Shown: positions 43,138 to 52,668 of the stretch, one piece after another
How the letters are laid out: the number at the start of each line of letters is the position of its first letter
Numbering within the stretch: the stretch's first letter is position 1
Source: CAVRGQ01 sp963720785
GTDB lineage: Bacteria; Actinomycetota; Acidimicrobiia; IMCC26256; DASPTH01
Length of the DNA stretch: 64,000 nt
Assembly: GCA_963720785.1 (NCBI GenBank)
Contig: CAVRGQ010000007.1
Coordinates: 1-64,000 of the forward strand
Reading direction: 5' to 3'
Notes under the pieces: model-generated
The model's database searches: none
Told to the model about the DNA's origin: nothing
What the model saw: only the letters and a program-made list of their open reading frames with translations
Translations under genes and position numbers: made by a program

Positions 43138-44238
43138 TCACGCGGTTGCGGGAGCTCCCGGGCGCACGATGTAGTCCTCGTCGGCGTCGTCGAAGTCCAT
43201 GTCGATGACGCCGCGGGCGCGCGCGGCCTTGCAGAACTGCAGGAAGCCGCCGTAGCCGAACTTCTTCTCGGAGAAGTCGGGTTGCGCCTTGCGCAGCTGC
43301 GTCTTGAGCCCCGAGAGGTGCACGGTGCCCTTCGCGCTCAGTCGCTCCACGGTGTCGCGCAGCAACGCGAACACGGCTTCTTCGTCGGAGCCCGCGGCGG
43401 CGAGGGTGACCTCGGGGTCGCCCTGCGCGCTGCCGGCGTTCACCTGGAGCACGCCCCGCTCGGCGAGGTGGCGCACGACCTCACCCCAGTTTCGGAACCC
43501 GTGGTCGGACTCGGTGAAGGTGGGATCCTTGCGCAGGATCGCCCGCTTCAGGGACGACGCGAGCACCGGCCCGCTCGCGTTGCGCTCGAGCCCGGCGAGG
43601 GTCTGCGTCACGAGCGCTCCGAGGTCGACCTCGGAACGGATCACCGGCTCTTCCGGCTCCGCGTCGGCCGCGGCCTCGGCGGGCGCGGCCTTGCCCGCGC
43701 CCGCGCTCGACTTGGCCGCGCCGCTGCGCCGGGTGCGCCTCGGACGTTCGGGAAGGTCGAGGCCTTCGAGTCGTTCGTAGAACAGGAACTCGTCGCACGC
43801 CGCGGGGAGCAGGGCCGAGGTGGACGCCTCGACGCCGATGCCGATCACCCGCTTGTTGAGCTCGCGCAGCTTGTGCACGAGCGGCGTGAAGTCGCTGTCG
43901 CCGGTGCCGAGCACGAACGTGGTGATGTAGTCGCGCTCGAACGACAACTCGATCGCGTCGACCGCCATCTTGATGTCGGCCGCGTTCTTGCGCACCGCAC
44001 CCATCCGCTGCGGGATCTCGATGAGCTCCACCTGGTGCCGCGTGAGCATGCGGCGGTCCTCGTTGAAGTACGACCAGTCGGCGTAGGCCCGCCGCACCAC
44101 GACCCGGCCCCGCTCCGCCAGCACGTCGGCGATCGGCCGGAAGTCGAAGAGCCCCGCCCCCAACGACTCCCGGGCGCCGATCGCCAGGTTCTCGTAGTCG
44201 AGGAAAAGGGCGATGCGTTCGTCGTCGATGGTCACCAT
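43138..44238 (-). CDS. NYN-domain ribonuclease-like protein with two OST-HTH/LOTUS domains
   Basis: A 366-residue protein. Residues about 8-150 are a NYN (PIN-like) domain: IALFLDYENLAIGARESLGA with the first acidic residues, KNAADIKMAVDAIELSF and FVLGTGDSDFTPLVHKLREL with the catalytic DSD. After a Pro/Ala linker come two OST-HTH/LOTUS modules: SSLKRAILRKDPTFTESDHG then FRNWGEVVRHLAERGVL, and LKTQLRKAQPDFSEKKFGYG then GFLQFCKAARARGVID. LOTUS domains bind RNA (G-rich or structured) in other systems. Together this suggests an RNA-guided or RNA-targeted nuclease or modulator. Function in bacteria is not established. Confidence 0.85.
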   Translation of the reverse strand: MVTIDDERIALFLDYENLAIGARESLGAGLFDFRPIADVLAERGRVVVRRAYADWSYFNEDRRMLTRHQVELIEIPQRMGAVRKNAADIKMAVDAIELSFERDYITTFVLGTGDSDFTPLVHKLRELNKRVIGIGVEASTSALLPAACDEFLFYERLEGLDLPERPRRTRRSGAAKSSAGAGKAAPAEAAADAEPEEPVIRSEVDLGALVTQTLAGLERNASGPVLASSLKRAILRKDPTFTESDHGFRNWGEVVRHLAERGVLQVNAGSAQGDPEVTLAAAGSDEEAVFALLRDTVERLSAKGTVHLSGLKTQLRKAQPDFSEKKFGYGGFLQFCKAARARGVIDMDFDDADEDYIVRPGAPATA

Positions 44239-44307
44239 CCGATGCTAGCGGTCCCCTGTCGCCCCCACGGGGCCTGCCACCGCAATCCGCGTGCTAATCA
44301 ATGGGGC

Positions 44308-45048
44308 GTGAACGACAACGTCTACATCCACGAATTCATCGACATCATCGGGCACAACCGAGCCAACTACATGCACCACATGACGGCGAACTTCAGCCCG
44401 ATGGCCCAGGAGGACCGCAAGCAACTGTGCTTCGGCGTGTGGGGCATCGTGGGCACCACGCGGGGCTGGCCCGAGGTGCTGAACCTCTGGGAGGAGCCCG
44501 GCTTCGAGGGCCTGGCGCGCTCCTTCCGCCACGAGTTCAACCACACCACGCTGCAGGACCCGAAGCTCGCGAAGTGGTGGGCCGAGGCCGCGACCTACCG
44601 CCGCCACGGCGACGACCGCGTGCTCGTGCCCGCGCCGTGGTCGCCCACCATCACCGAGCTCACCGATGCCGGCGTGCAGGGCGAGACCTACGCGCACGAG
44701 CAGATCCACGTGCCGATGGGCACCGCGCGCGACTTCCTCGAGATCGTCGCCGAGGAGGCCGTCCCCGTGTACGAGAAGTTCGGCTGGAAGCTCTGCGGCG
44801 CGTGGGAGACCGCGATGGTCAACGAGTCGGAGTGCTTCCTCCACTGGGCGATCCCCACGTGGGAGAGCTGGGCCGAGACGGAACTCGCCGAGCGCAAGAA
44901 GAGCGCCCTGCGCAAGTGGCGGCGGCGCACCTACGAGCTGAGCGAGAAGTGGCACCGGTTCCTCGTGGTCGACGCGCCGCTGTCGCCGATGCGCATCGGG
45001 CGCCAGCCCGTGCGCGAGGACCGCCACGAGGGCTGGACCGATCTCTGA
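44308..45048 (+). CDS. Uncharacterised protein, possible NIPSNAP-like alpha/beta barrel
   Basis: A 246-residue protein from GTG 44308. I recognise no precise family. There are two similar halves: FIDIIGHNRANYMHHMTANF with LCFGVWGIVGTTRGWPEVLN, and DFLEIVAEEAVPVYEKFGWK with LCGAWETAMVNESECFLHWA and IPTWESWAETE. The pattern of a helix, then a W-strand, then W-E-S-W resembles dimeric alpha/beta barrels (NIPSNAP/EthD). His and Trp are abundant. It is divergent from the NYN-LOTUS gene (69 bp gap) and precedes the XRE gene. Confidence 0.65.
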   Translation: MNDNVYIHEFIDIIGHNRANYMHHMTANFSPMAQEDRKQLCFGVWGIVGTTRGWPEVLNLWEEPGFEGLARSFRHEFNHTTLQDPKLAKWWAEAATYRRHGDDRVLVPAPWSPTITELTDAGVQGETYAHEQIHVPMGTARDFLEIVAEEAVPVYEKFGWKLCGAWETAMVNESECFLHWAIPTWESWAETELAERKKSALRKWRRRTYELSEKWHRFLVVDAPLSPMRIGRQPVREDRHEGWTDL

Positions 45049-45065
45049 GATGACCGGCCGCTGAG

Positions 45066-45585
45066 ATGACGAGCCCGTCGGACGCGCGCCCGCAGCCGCG
45101 CTGGGACCTGGTCGCGCTCGCGGTGCGCTACCGGCGCGAGCAGCTCGGGTACGCCGTCGACGACCTCGCCGCGCACCTGGGCATTCCCGCCGATTCGTGG
45201 CGCACCCTCGAGGCCGGGCAACGACCCAGCGGCTTCCGCAAGGAGCACGCTGCCGCGGCGAGCACCGCGCTGGGCTGGACGCCCGACTCCCTCGACCGCA
45301 TCGTCCGCGGCCGCCGTCCCCTCGACGCCCCCGGGGCCCTTCCTACTCTGGCTCCCGCTTCCTCTCCGGCTCCCTCCGGTCGCGAAGAAGTCGTGCGGAC
45401 GGCGCCGGCCGAGACAACGATGCCGGCGAGGCGGACGGCACCCCGCAAGTCGGCGCCGTGGATCCTGGCGCCGGTCTGCTCGAAGGGGCCCGACGGGGTG
45501 CGCAGCGTCGACCCCGCCGCGACTCGGGGTGCTGGGCGGCCTCGTCATCCTCGCCGTGGTGATCGTGGTGTTCTTCGCCCGCTGA
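45066..45585 (+). CDS. XRE-type HTH protein with C-terminal membrane helix (frameshifted)
   Basis: Residues about 10-80 form an HTH domain (VALAVRYRREQLGYAVDDLA, AHLGIPADSWRTLEAGQRPS). A Pro/Ala-rich linker follows. The C-terminus in the original frame becomes RGAGRPRHPRRG, but in the next frame LGVLGGLVILAVVIVVFFAR with a stop at 45585 gives a single membrane helix. HTH plus linker plus one TM helix is a known layout of membrane-anchored regulators (RodZ-like). A base change near 45510 is needed. In the unshifted frame it would read straight into the crotonase, which I consider an artefact. Confidence 0.65.
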
Positions 45586-45602
45586 CCCGCGAGCATGCGG
45601 GC

Positions 45603-46364
45603 ATGACCGACGCGAATCCCGGCGAGACGCCCGGCGAGACCCCGGACGAGACGCCCGACACGATCCTGATCGACGACCACGACGGCGTGCGCCGGGTCAC
45701 CTTCAATCGGCCGGAGGCGAAGAACACGTTCGACCGGTCGATGTGGGAGGGCGCGCACCGGGCGCTTCACGACGTGTGCCACGACGACACCATCGGCGCG
45801 GTCGTGCTCACCGGCGCCGGCGACGTCTACACCGCGGGGGCCGACGTCAAGGCAATGGGCGACCCCGAGCAGCGCGCCGCGAGCAAGGTCGCGTTCGACG
45901 CCTTCCTCGCGACCCTCGAGTCGTTCCCGAAGCCGTTGCTCGCCGCGGTGAACGGCGTCGCCGTCGGCATCGGACTCACGATGCTCGCGCACTGCGACCT
46001 TGTGTTCGTGTCGCGCACCGCCCGCATGCGGGCGCCGTTCGCGTCACTCGGCGTCGCACCGGAAGCCGGCAGCAGCGTCGCGCTCCCGCTGCGCATCGGC
46101 TGGCCCGCGACCGCGAACCTGTTCTTCACCTCCGCGTGGCTCGACGCGCAGGGCGCGCTCGACTGCGGTCTCGCGTGGAAGATCTGCGAACCCGAGACCC
46201 TGCTCGAGGAGACGATGGCCACGGCGTACCACATCGCCGCGATGCCGGTCGCGTCGCTCGTGGCCACCAAACAGCTGATGCTCGCCGGCCGAGTCGACGC
46301 CGTACGCGCCGCCCGCTCACGCGAGGGCGAGATGTTCCGCCGCCTCCTCGAAGCCCGCAACTGA
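45603..46364 (+). CDS. Enoyl-CoA hydratase/isomerase family protein
   Basis: A 253-residue crotonase from ATG 45603. It has VRRVTFNRPEAKNTFDRSMW, the oxyanion loop GDVYTAGADVKAMGDPEQRA, VNGVAVGIGLTMLAHCDLVF, and FASLGVAPEAGSSVALPLRI with Glu present. The gene begins with an acidic TPGETPDET repeat. The APEAGSS loop is typical of the 2-enoyl-CoA isomerase-like branch. It ends 80 bp before the convergent ligase pseudogene, with a hairpin between. Confidence 0.87.
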   Translation: MTDANPGETPGETPDETPDTILIDDHDGVRRVTFNRPEAKNTFDRSMWEGAHRALHDVCHDDTIGAVVLTGAGDVYTAGADVKAMGDPEQRAASKVAFDAFLATLESFPKPLLAAVNGVAVGIGLTMLAHCDLVFVSRTARMRAPFASLGVAPEAGSSVALPLRIGWPATANLFFTSAWLDAQGALDCGLAWKICEPETLLEETMATAYHIAAMPVASLVATKQLMLAGRVDAVRAARSREGEMFRRLLEARN

Positions 46365-46376
46365 CCGGTCGTCTCA

Positions 46377-46430
46377 CCGTTCTTGCGCTCTTCGAGGCCC
46401 CTATAGCGGCGCGGAAGAGCGCCAAAACGG
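46377..46430. terminator. Long-arm hairpin between convergent genes
   Basis: CCGTTCTTGCGCTCTTC (46377-46393) pairs with GAAGAGCGCCAAAACGG (46414-46430), 15 of 17 positions, loop 20 bases. It lies 13 bp after the crotonase stop and 14 bp before the ligase stop. The right arm GCCAAAACGGAAG recalls GCCGAAACGGAAG after the hairpin at 16882. Confidence 0.6.
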
Positions 46431-46443
46431 AAGGGGGAAGGGG

Positions 46444-48038
46444 TCAGGAGGCTTGGCGGTCCCAGGTGTCGGGGGTGACGCCCTGCGCGCGCAGCTCGTG
46501 CTTGCGCACCCGCATCGACGCCTCGGTGCGCGGCAGGTCGTCGAGCACGCGCACGTAGCGCGGGACCATGAACTTCGGCATCCGCGCGTCGAGGAACTCG
46601 ACGAATCCTGCGGGGTCGAACGCGGCGGGGTCGGACACGATCACCGCGACCAGCACCTCGTCTTCGCCGAGCTCGGCGGGCACGCCGATCGCCGCGCACT
46701 CGACCACGCCCTCGTACTCCGACGCCATCGTCTCGACTTCGAACGACGAGATGTTCTCGCCGCGGCGGCGGATCGCGTCGCGCATGCGGTCGACGAAGTA
46801 GAACCAGCCGTCGTCGTCGTAGCGGAACGCGTCGCCGGTGTGGAACCAGCCGTTGCGCCACGCCTCCACCGTCGCCTCGGGCATCTTGTAGTAGCCGACG
46901 TTGATCGCCCACGGCTCGGGCGTGCGCACGACCAGCTCGCCGATCTCGCCGGGCCCGAGCGGCTCGTCGCATTCGTTGACCACACGCACCTCGGGCCACG
47001 GGTAGGCGGTCGCGCACCCGGCCGCAGTTCGCGGGCGGGCCGTGGTCGACGTCGGTGGTGACGGCCATGCCCGATTCCGTCTGCCCGTAGCCGGTGACGA
47101 CCTGTACGCCGAAGCGTCGCTCGAAATCCTCCATCTCGGGGATCATCGGGCCGAGGAGGACATACTCCAGCGGGTTGTCGGCATCGTCGTCGACGCGGCG
47201 GCGCGCAGTACAGCACCGCCGTCATCGGCCCGACGAGCCCGGCGATGCGGAGTCGTGGGCGCGCACGTCGTCCCAGTAGGCGGTCGCGCTCGAATTGTCG
47301 CGGAACACGAAGCGCCGCCCCGGTGGACATCGCGTAGTTGAACGCGCCGCGACCGGAGTTGTGGAAGGTCGCCATGGGCGTGTAGAGCCCGTCTCCCGGA
47401 CGGGCACCGCCGCCGGGCACCCACGACCAGAACTGGTACATGAGCGCCCACGGAGTGATGACCGCCTTCGACGGGCCGGTCGTGCCCGACGTGAACATCA
47501 GCGAGTGGATGTCGCGGTACTCGGGACCCTCGAAGTCGGGGGGACCGGCGGCTTGGAACGCGGTCGCGCCCGCGAGGAACTCCTCGCGGTGCACCACCCG
47601 CGGCCGCAATCCGCGGCGGCACGTCGGTGCCGTCGAGCACGACGATCGTGTGCAGGTCGGGCAGGTCGTCGGCGATTGCGCCCACCGCATCGAGGAACTC
47701 GGGCGCGACCACGAGCACGGTGACGTCGGCGTGGGCGAGCGAGTAGGCGCAGAATCTGGCCCGGTGAACGCGGTGTTCAACGGCACCTCGACCGCCCGCA
47801 GCCAGCCGAGGCCCAGCATGGTGCGGTGCGCGTCGGGATGATTCGGGATCATCGTGGCGACGTGGCTCCCGGCCTCGACCCCCAGCGCGGCGAACCCGGC
47901 GGCCCACCGCAGCGCGTCGGCGTGGAGCTCGGCGTAGGTGATGCCGGTGCCGCCCACGGGCTGCAGGGCGACGGTGTCGGGCGTCTCGGCGGCCCAGCGG
48001 GCGACGCCGTGCGGGGCCAGGTGCAGTCGGTCGAGCAT
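46444..48038 (-). pseudogene. Acyl-CoA synthetase (AMP-forming, class I adenylate-forming enzyme), multiply frameshifted
   Basis: From ATG 48038 the N-terminus reads MLDRLHLAPHGVARWAAETP and ITYAELHADALRWAAGFAAL. The AMP-binding loop SLMFTSGTTGPSKAVITPWA is intact, and VVTGYGQTESGMAVTTDVDH plus WFHTGDAFRYDDDGWFYFVD, DRMRDAIRRRGENISSFEVE and a C-terminal KHELRAQGV complete the family. The pieces lie in all three frames, with changes near 47755, 47620, 47315, 47235, 47205 and 47020, so no functional protein can be made as given. It would have activated a carboxylic acid for the neighbouring dehydrogenases. It is divergent from them. Confidence 0.75.
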
Positions 48039-48128
48039 CGGGTAGTTGTATACGATCTGCAATCCGCACGCGGCACCCGCCTCCGGCGCCGCACCGACCC
48101 GGCCCGACCCGGCCGAAAAGGGAGCGCG

Positions 48129-49170
48129 GTGGACCTCGAGCTCACCGACGAACAGCAGTCGATCGTCGAGGTCTTCGGCGCCCTGGCCGATCGCTGGGCC
48201 CCGCCGGCCGGCCTGCGGGAGCACGAGGCCCTCGGCTTCGACCCCAAGGCGTGGGAGCAGCTCGTCGCCACTGGCGCGCCCGGGATGGCGCTCGCCGAGG
48301 CCGACGGTGGCGGCGGCGCCACCCTGCTCGACCTCGCCCTCGCGGTGGAGGCACTGGGCCGCCGCCTGACCCCTGCCCCGCTCGTGGAGCACGCGGTCGC
48401 GGCCCGGCTGCTCGCCCGGGCCGGGGCGCTCACCCCCGAGATCGCCGAGGGCGCTGCCATCGCCACCCTCGCGCTGCGGCCCGCGACCGACGACACCGCT
48501 CGCCTCGTCCCCGCCGGCGCGGTGGCCGACACCGTGGTCGCCCTCGTCGGCGACGATCTCGTGTGCGTCACCGGCGCCGCACCGGGAACCGCGGTGCCCA
48601 ACCTCGGCGACCTCCCCCTCGCCCACCGCGACCTCACCCGCCGCGACCTCACCGGTGGCGGGACCAGCCGGACCGTGCTCGCCTCCGGCCCCGACGCCCG
48701 CGCCTTCCACGACCTCGCCCTCCACGAATGGCGCGCCCTCACTGCGGCTGCATTGGTCGGCCTCGCGGCCGGCGCGCTCGAGCTCGCCCGCACCTATGTG
48801 CTCGAGCGCGAGCAGTTCGACGTGCCGATCGGTTCGTTCCAGAGCATCCAGCACACGCTCGCCGACACGAAGGTAGGCATCGACGGCGCGCAGCTCCTCG
48901 CGTACAAGGCCAACTGGGCGTTCGCCGAGCAGCCGGCTCGCGCCGCCGAGCTCGCGACGATGGCGCTGTTGTTCGCGGCCGAGCAGGCGCGCGTCACGAG
49001 CCGAGCGCGGCCTGCACTTCCACGGTGGCTACGGCGTGATGGTCGAGTACGACATCCAGCTCTTCTACCGGCGGGCCAAGGGTTGGGCCCTGGTGCTCGC
49101 CGATCCCCGCACCGAGCTGCACCACCTCGCCGATCTCCGCTACGGCGCCGTCCCGGGAGCAGAGGCCTGA
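48129..49170 (+). CDS. Acyl-CoA dehydrogenase-like subunit (frameshifted near the end)
   Basis: About 346 residues from GTG 48129, shorter than classical enzymes. It reads VDLELTDEQQSIVEVFGALA, AGAPGMALAEADGGGGATLL with DLALAVEALGRRLTPAPLVE, and AALVGLAAGALELARTYVLE then REQFDVPIGSFQSIQHTLAD. After about 49010 the frame changes to LHFHGGYGVMVEYDIQLFYR and RRAKGWALVLADP. It lacks the catalytic loop (E-G-T-S-E), as non-catalytic partners of alpha2beta2 dehydrogenases do. The stop overlaps the next gene's ATG (TGATG), so the two would form a heteromer. Confidence 0.8.
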
Positions 49171-50336
49171 TGGACTTCACCACGTCACCCGAGGCCGTCG
49201 CGTTCCGCGAGGAGGTGCGTGCGTTGTTGGCGCGCACGTTCACGCCGGAGGTGCGTGAGCAGATGCACCACACGGGCACCCTGCACAACTGGGGGATCCA
49301 CCACACGTTGGGTGAGGCGGGGTGGTTGCAGCAGGCGTTGCCGGAGTCGCTCGGTGGCGGCGGTCGTGATCCGGAGGAGCTCGCGGGGTTGTTCCGCGAG
49401 TTCGAGCTCGCGGGCGCGCCGTATGACGGCATCTCGAACGTGGTGATGATCTCGTCGGTGCTGGCGCACATGGGCAACGAGATGCAGAAGCGCGACGTGC
49501 TGCCCCGGTTGCTCTCGGGTGACGCGGTCGCCGCGCTCGGCTATTCGGAGCCGGATTCGGGTTCCGACGTCGCCGCCGCGCGCACCACCGCGACCCGCGA
49601 CGGTGACGGGTGGCGCATCAACGGCGCCAAGATGTTCACCTCGGTCGCCGAAGAGGCCACGTGGGCGTTGATGCTGACGCGCACCAACCCCGATGTGCCG
49701 AAGCACAAGGGCCTCACGTTCTTCCTGGTGCCCCTCGATCGCGACGGGGTGGAGATCCAGCCGGTGTTCACGTTGTCGGGCAAGCGCACCAACGCGACGT
49801 TCTACGACGACGTGTTCGTGGAGGACGAGTGGCGGGTCGGTGACGTCGACGGCGGCTGGCAGGTCATGCTCGTCGCCCTGTCGTACGAGCGGGGTGTCGC
49901 GGGTGGCGTGCGCGACGCGGAACGACTGTTGGTGAACGCGGAGGCGTATGCGCGTGAGACGCTCGCCGCCGACGGTCGCCCGCTCGGCGAACAACCGGCG
50001 TGGCGTGAGGCGCTCGCAAAGCTCGCGGTCGACGTGGAAGTGGCCGACCTCCTCGCGGGACGTGCCGCGTGGGTGTCGGGCTCCGGTCGTCTGCCCGGCA
50101 CCGAGGGCGCCCACGTGAAGCTCTTCGCCACCGAGGCGGTGGGACGCGCCGCGAACACGTTCGCGGATCTCGCCGGCCCCGAGGGCCTGGTGCGCGGCGA
50201 CCCCGCCGACGACCGCGCCCGGGTGTTCGAGTACTTCTACCGTTTCGCGCCCGTCACCACCATCTACGGCGGCACCAGCGAGATCCAGCGCAACCTCGTC
50301 GCCCAGCGCGGCCTCGGGCTGCCCCGCGGACGCTGA
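49170..50336 (+). CDS. Acyl-CoA dehydrogenase, FadE28/29-type subunit
   Basis: A 388-residue intact enzyme. It shows LPESLGGGGRDPEELAGLFR, the FAD loop AALGYSEPDSGSDVAAARTT, INGAKMFTSVAEEATWALML, and the terminal YFYRFAPVTTIYGGTSEIQR. The usual catalytic Glu of the EGTSE loop is Gly (YGGTSEIQ), as in dehydrogenases that place the base elsewhere or in the partner. Together with the preceding smaller subunit it fits the two-subunit dehydrogenases of cholesterol side-chain breakdown. ATG 49170 overlaps the upstream stop. Sterol specificity is inferred. Confidence 0.88.
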   Translation: MDFTTSPEAVAFREEVRALLARTFTPEVREQMHHTGTLHNWGIHHTLGEAGWLQQALPESLGGGGRDPEELAGLFREFELAGAPYDGISNVVMISSVLAHMGNEMQKRDVLPRLLSGDAVAALGYSEPDSGSDVAAARTTATRDGDGWRINGAKMFTSVAEEATWALMLTRTNPDVPKHKGLTFFLVPLDRDGVEIQPVFTLSGKRTNATFYDDVFVEDEWRVGDVDGGWQVMLVALSYERGVAGGVRDAERLLVNAEAYARETLAADGRPLGEQPAWREALAKLAVDVEVADLLAGRAAWVSGSGRLPGTEGAHVKLFATEAVGRAANTFADLAGPEGLVRGDPADDRARVFEYFYRFAPVTTIYGGTSEIQRNLVAQRGLGLPRGR

Positions 50337-50338
50337 GC

Positions 50339-51550
50339 CCGGCTGCAGTCCGCGCGCCCGTCGACCCGCTGTTCGGGCCCGAGCACACCGAGTTCCGCGA
50401 GCAGGTGCGCGCCTTCCTGCGTGCCGTGCTCGCGCCACCGCGCACTGAGGGCCATCGTGATCCCCACGACCTCACCGGCCTCGACGAGGAGTTCGAGCCG
50501 CGATCCTGCACCGCGCCGGCGAGGCCGGGTTCCTCGGCATCAGCCTGCCCGAGGAGCTGGGTGGCGGCGGCCGCCCGCCCAGCTGGGATGCGGTCGTGAG
50601 CTACGAGTCGGCGTACCACGACGGTCCGCTGATCGACACCGCGGCGCACTTCCTGGGGCCCACCCTCGTCACCTTCGGCACACCGGAGCAGCTCGACCGG
50701 GTCATGCGCCCGGCGATCGCCGGCACCGTCACCGCGTGCATCGCCTACACCGAGGCCGGCGCGGGCAGCGACCTCACCAACGTCGCGACCACCGCCGTCC
50801 CCGAGGCCGGCACCGACCATGCCGGCTTCGTGCTCACCGGCGAGAAGGTGCTGGTCACCGGCGCGCACAAGGCCGACTGGTGCTGCACCGTTGCCCGCAC
50901 CGACGCGGCGTCGACCGGCCGCAAGGGCCTGTCGATGTTCGTGTTCCCGATGACGACCCCCGGCGTCACCACCGAACGGGTGCGCACCGCCAACGGCTGG
51001 GATCTCGGCGCGGTGCGCTTCGACGACGCAGCGCGTCGGCCCCGAGGCGCTGCTCGGCGAACGCGACCAGGGCTGGCGCACGCTCACCGGCGCCCTGATC
51101 GGCGAACGCTCGGGGGTCGCGTGGCTGGGCTGGGCGACCCGCAACGTCGACGCGCTGCTCGATGCGTCCGCGGGCACTCGCGACCGCCTCGTCCGCGACG
51201 AGCTCGCCGGCGTCGTCGCCGAGCTGTTCACCGCCAAGTGCATCGCGGCACGCGTGCTCGTCGCCCAGGACGCCGGCGAGGCGCCGTTCGTGGAGGGCTC
51301 GATGAGCAAGGTGAAGGCCACGGAGCTGCTGCAACACGTCGCGCGTCTCGGCGCCCGCGTGCTCGGCCCCGAGGTGCTCACTGCGCCGGGGTGGTTCGGG
51401 CGCACCACATCGGGCGACAGCACGCTCGGCGAGTGGTTCGCCTACGAGACGGTCGAACGCCTGCACCCCGCGCTCAGCGTGGGCGCCAACGAGATCCAAC
51501 GCACCACCATCGGGCAGGTCGGCCTCGGCCTGCCCCTCGAACCGCGCTGA
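50339..51550 (+). pseudogene. Third acyl-CoA dehydrogenase, frameshifted twice
   Basis: The first part (VDPLFGPEHTEFREQVRAFL) has no clear start codon in frame; it begins a few bases after the upstream stop. Near 50500 the frame changes to ILHRAGEAGFLGISLPEELG, ACIAYTEAGAGSDLTNVATT and TGEKVLVTGAHKADWCCTVA. Near 51030 it changes again to VGPEALLGERDQGWRTLTGA, EGSMSKVKATELLQHVARLG and LSVGANEIQRTTIGQVGLGL. The terminal loop VGANEIQR lacks the usual EGT. All domains are present, only the frame is broken, so two one-base consensus errors are plausible. It is the third in a tandem array with 48129 and 49170. Confidence 0.75.
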
Positions 51551-51586
51551 CCACGCTCGGCGGCGGCAACCACCAGGGGGAACGAC

Positions 51587-52642
51587 ATGACGTACCGGAT
51601 CGTGGGTTGGTCGACGGGTTGGGTGGGGCGGCTGGCGATCCAGTCGATCGCGCGCCGGCCCGACCTCGAGCTGGTGGGCCTCTGGGTGCACAGCCCGGAG
51701 AAGGTCGGCGTCGACGCGGGCACGCTCGCCGGCATCGACCCTCTCGGCGTGGCCGCCACCGACGACGTCGACGCGCTGCTCACGCTCGCGCCCGACTGCG
51801 TGTGCTACTCGGCATCGGGCGAGGGCCTCGACGTCGCGGCCGCCGCCGACATCGAGCGCATCCTCGCGGCCGGGATCAACGTGGTGACGGTGTCGATCGC
51901 GGGGTTGGTGTTCCCCGCTGGGTACGACGCGGCGATCCGCGGCCGACTCGAGGACGCGGCCCGACACGGCAACGCGACCCTCTACGCGTCGGGCATCGAG
52001 CCCGGGTTTGCCGGCGACCAGTTCGTGCTCACGCTGCTCACGATGAGCGACACCATCACCTCGGTGCGCACCCAGGAGATCTTCCTGTACGACACCTACC
52101 CGGTGGAGTTCGTGATGCGCGAGGTGTTCGGCTTCGGCAAGCCGCTCGACCACACGCCGATCATGGCGATGCCGGGGGTGCAGCAGGGCACGTGGGGACC
52201 GCCGGTGCGCATGGTGGCCGACCGTCTCGGCGTGGAGCTCGACGAGATCCGCGAGACCTACGAGATCCTGCCGACGCCGCGCGACCTGCACGTCGCCGCG
52301 GGGCTCATCGAGGCGGGCACGGTCGGCGCGGTGCGCTTCGAGACGATCGGCGTGGTCAACGGGCGCGACGCGATCGTGATCGAGCACGTCAACCGGATGG
52401 CTCCCGACCTCGCGCCCGAATGGCCGACGGCGGACCGCGACGGCACGTACCGCATCCTCGTGGAGGGCAACCCGAACCTCAGCTGCGACCTGCAGGTGGG
52501 CCGGGCCGACACCGCGGGCGACGAGGGCATGGTCGCGACGACGATGCGGATCGTGAACGCGATCCCCTACGTGTGCGACGCGCCGGCGGGTCTGGTCAGC
52601 TCACTCGACCTGCCGTTGACGACACCTCGTCACACGTTCTGA
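51587..52642 (+). CDS. DapB-like NAD(P)-dependent oxidoreductase
   Basis: A 351-residue protein with an N-terminal Rossmann domain: YRIVGWSTGWVGRLAIQSIA (GxxGxxG variant), LELVGLWVHSPEKVGVDAGT, and VVTVSIAGLVFPAGYD. The C-terminal half has EIFLYDTYPVEFVMREVFGF and MVATTMRIVNAIPYVCDAPA. Annotated relatives are called dihydrodipicolinate reductase N-terminal domain or amine dehydrogenase proteins and are frequent in mycobacterial lipid clusters. The RBS GGGGGA precedes ATG 51587. It lies 36 bp after the dehydrogenase, likely co-transcribed. Substrate unknown. Confidence 0.83.
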   Translation: MTYRIVGWSTGWVGRLAIQSIARRPDLELVGLWVHSPEKVGVDAGTLAGIDPLGVAATDDVDALLTLAPDCVCYSASGEGLDVAAAADIERILAAGINVVTVSIAGLVFPAGYDAAIRGRLEDAARHGNATLYASGIEPGFAGDQFVLTLLTMSDTITSVRTQEIFLYDTYPVEFVMREVFGFGKPLDHTPIMAMPGVQQGTWGPPVRMVADRLGVELDEIRETYEILPTPRDLHVAAGLIEAGTVGAVRFETIGVVNGRDAIVIEHVNRMAPDLAPEWPTADRDGTYRILVEGNPNLSCDLQVGRADTAGDEGMVATTMRIVNAIPYVCDAPAGLVSSLDLPLTTPRHTF

Positions 52643-52668
52643 TCCTTGCCGCGCATTCCATCACCGCG

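Noticed and set aside
45066..46364. HTH-crotonase fusion protein
   Set aside because: The crotonase has its own ATG at 45603 and family start, and the HTH gene has a membrane helix and stop in another frame.
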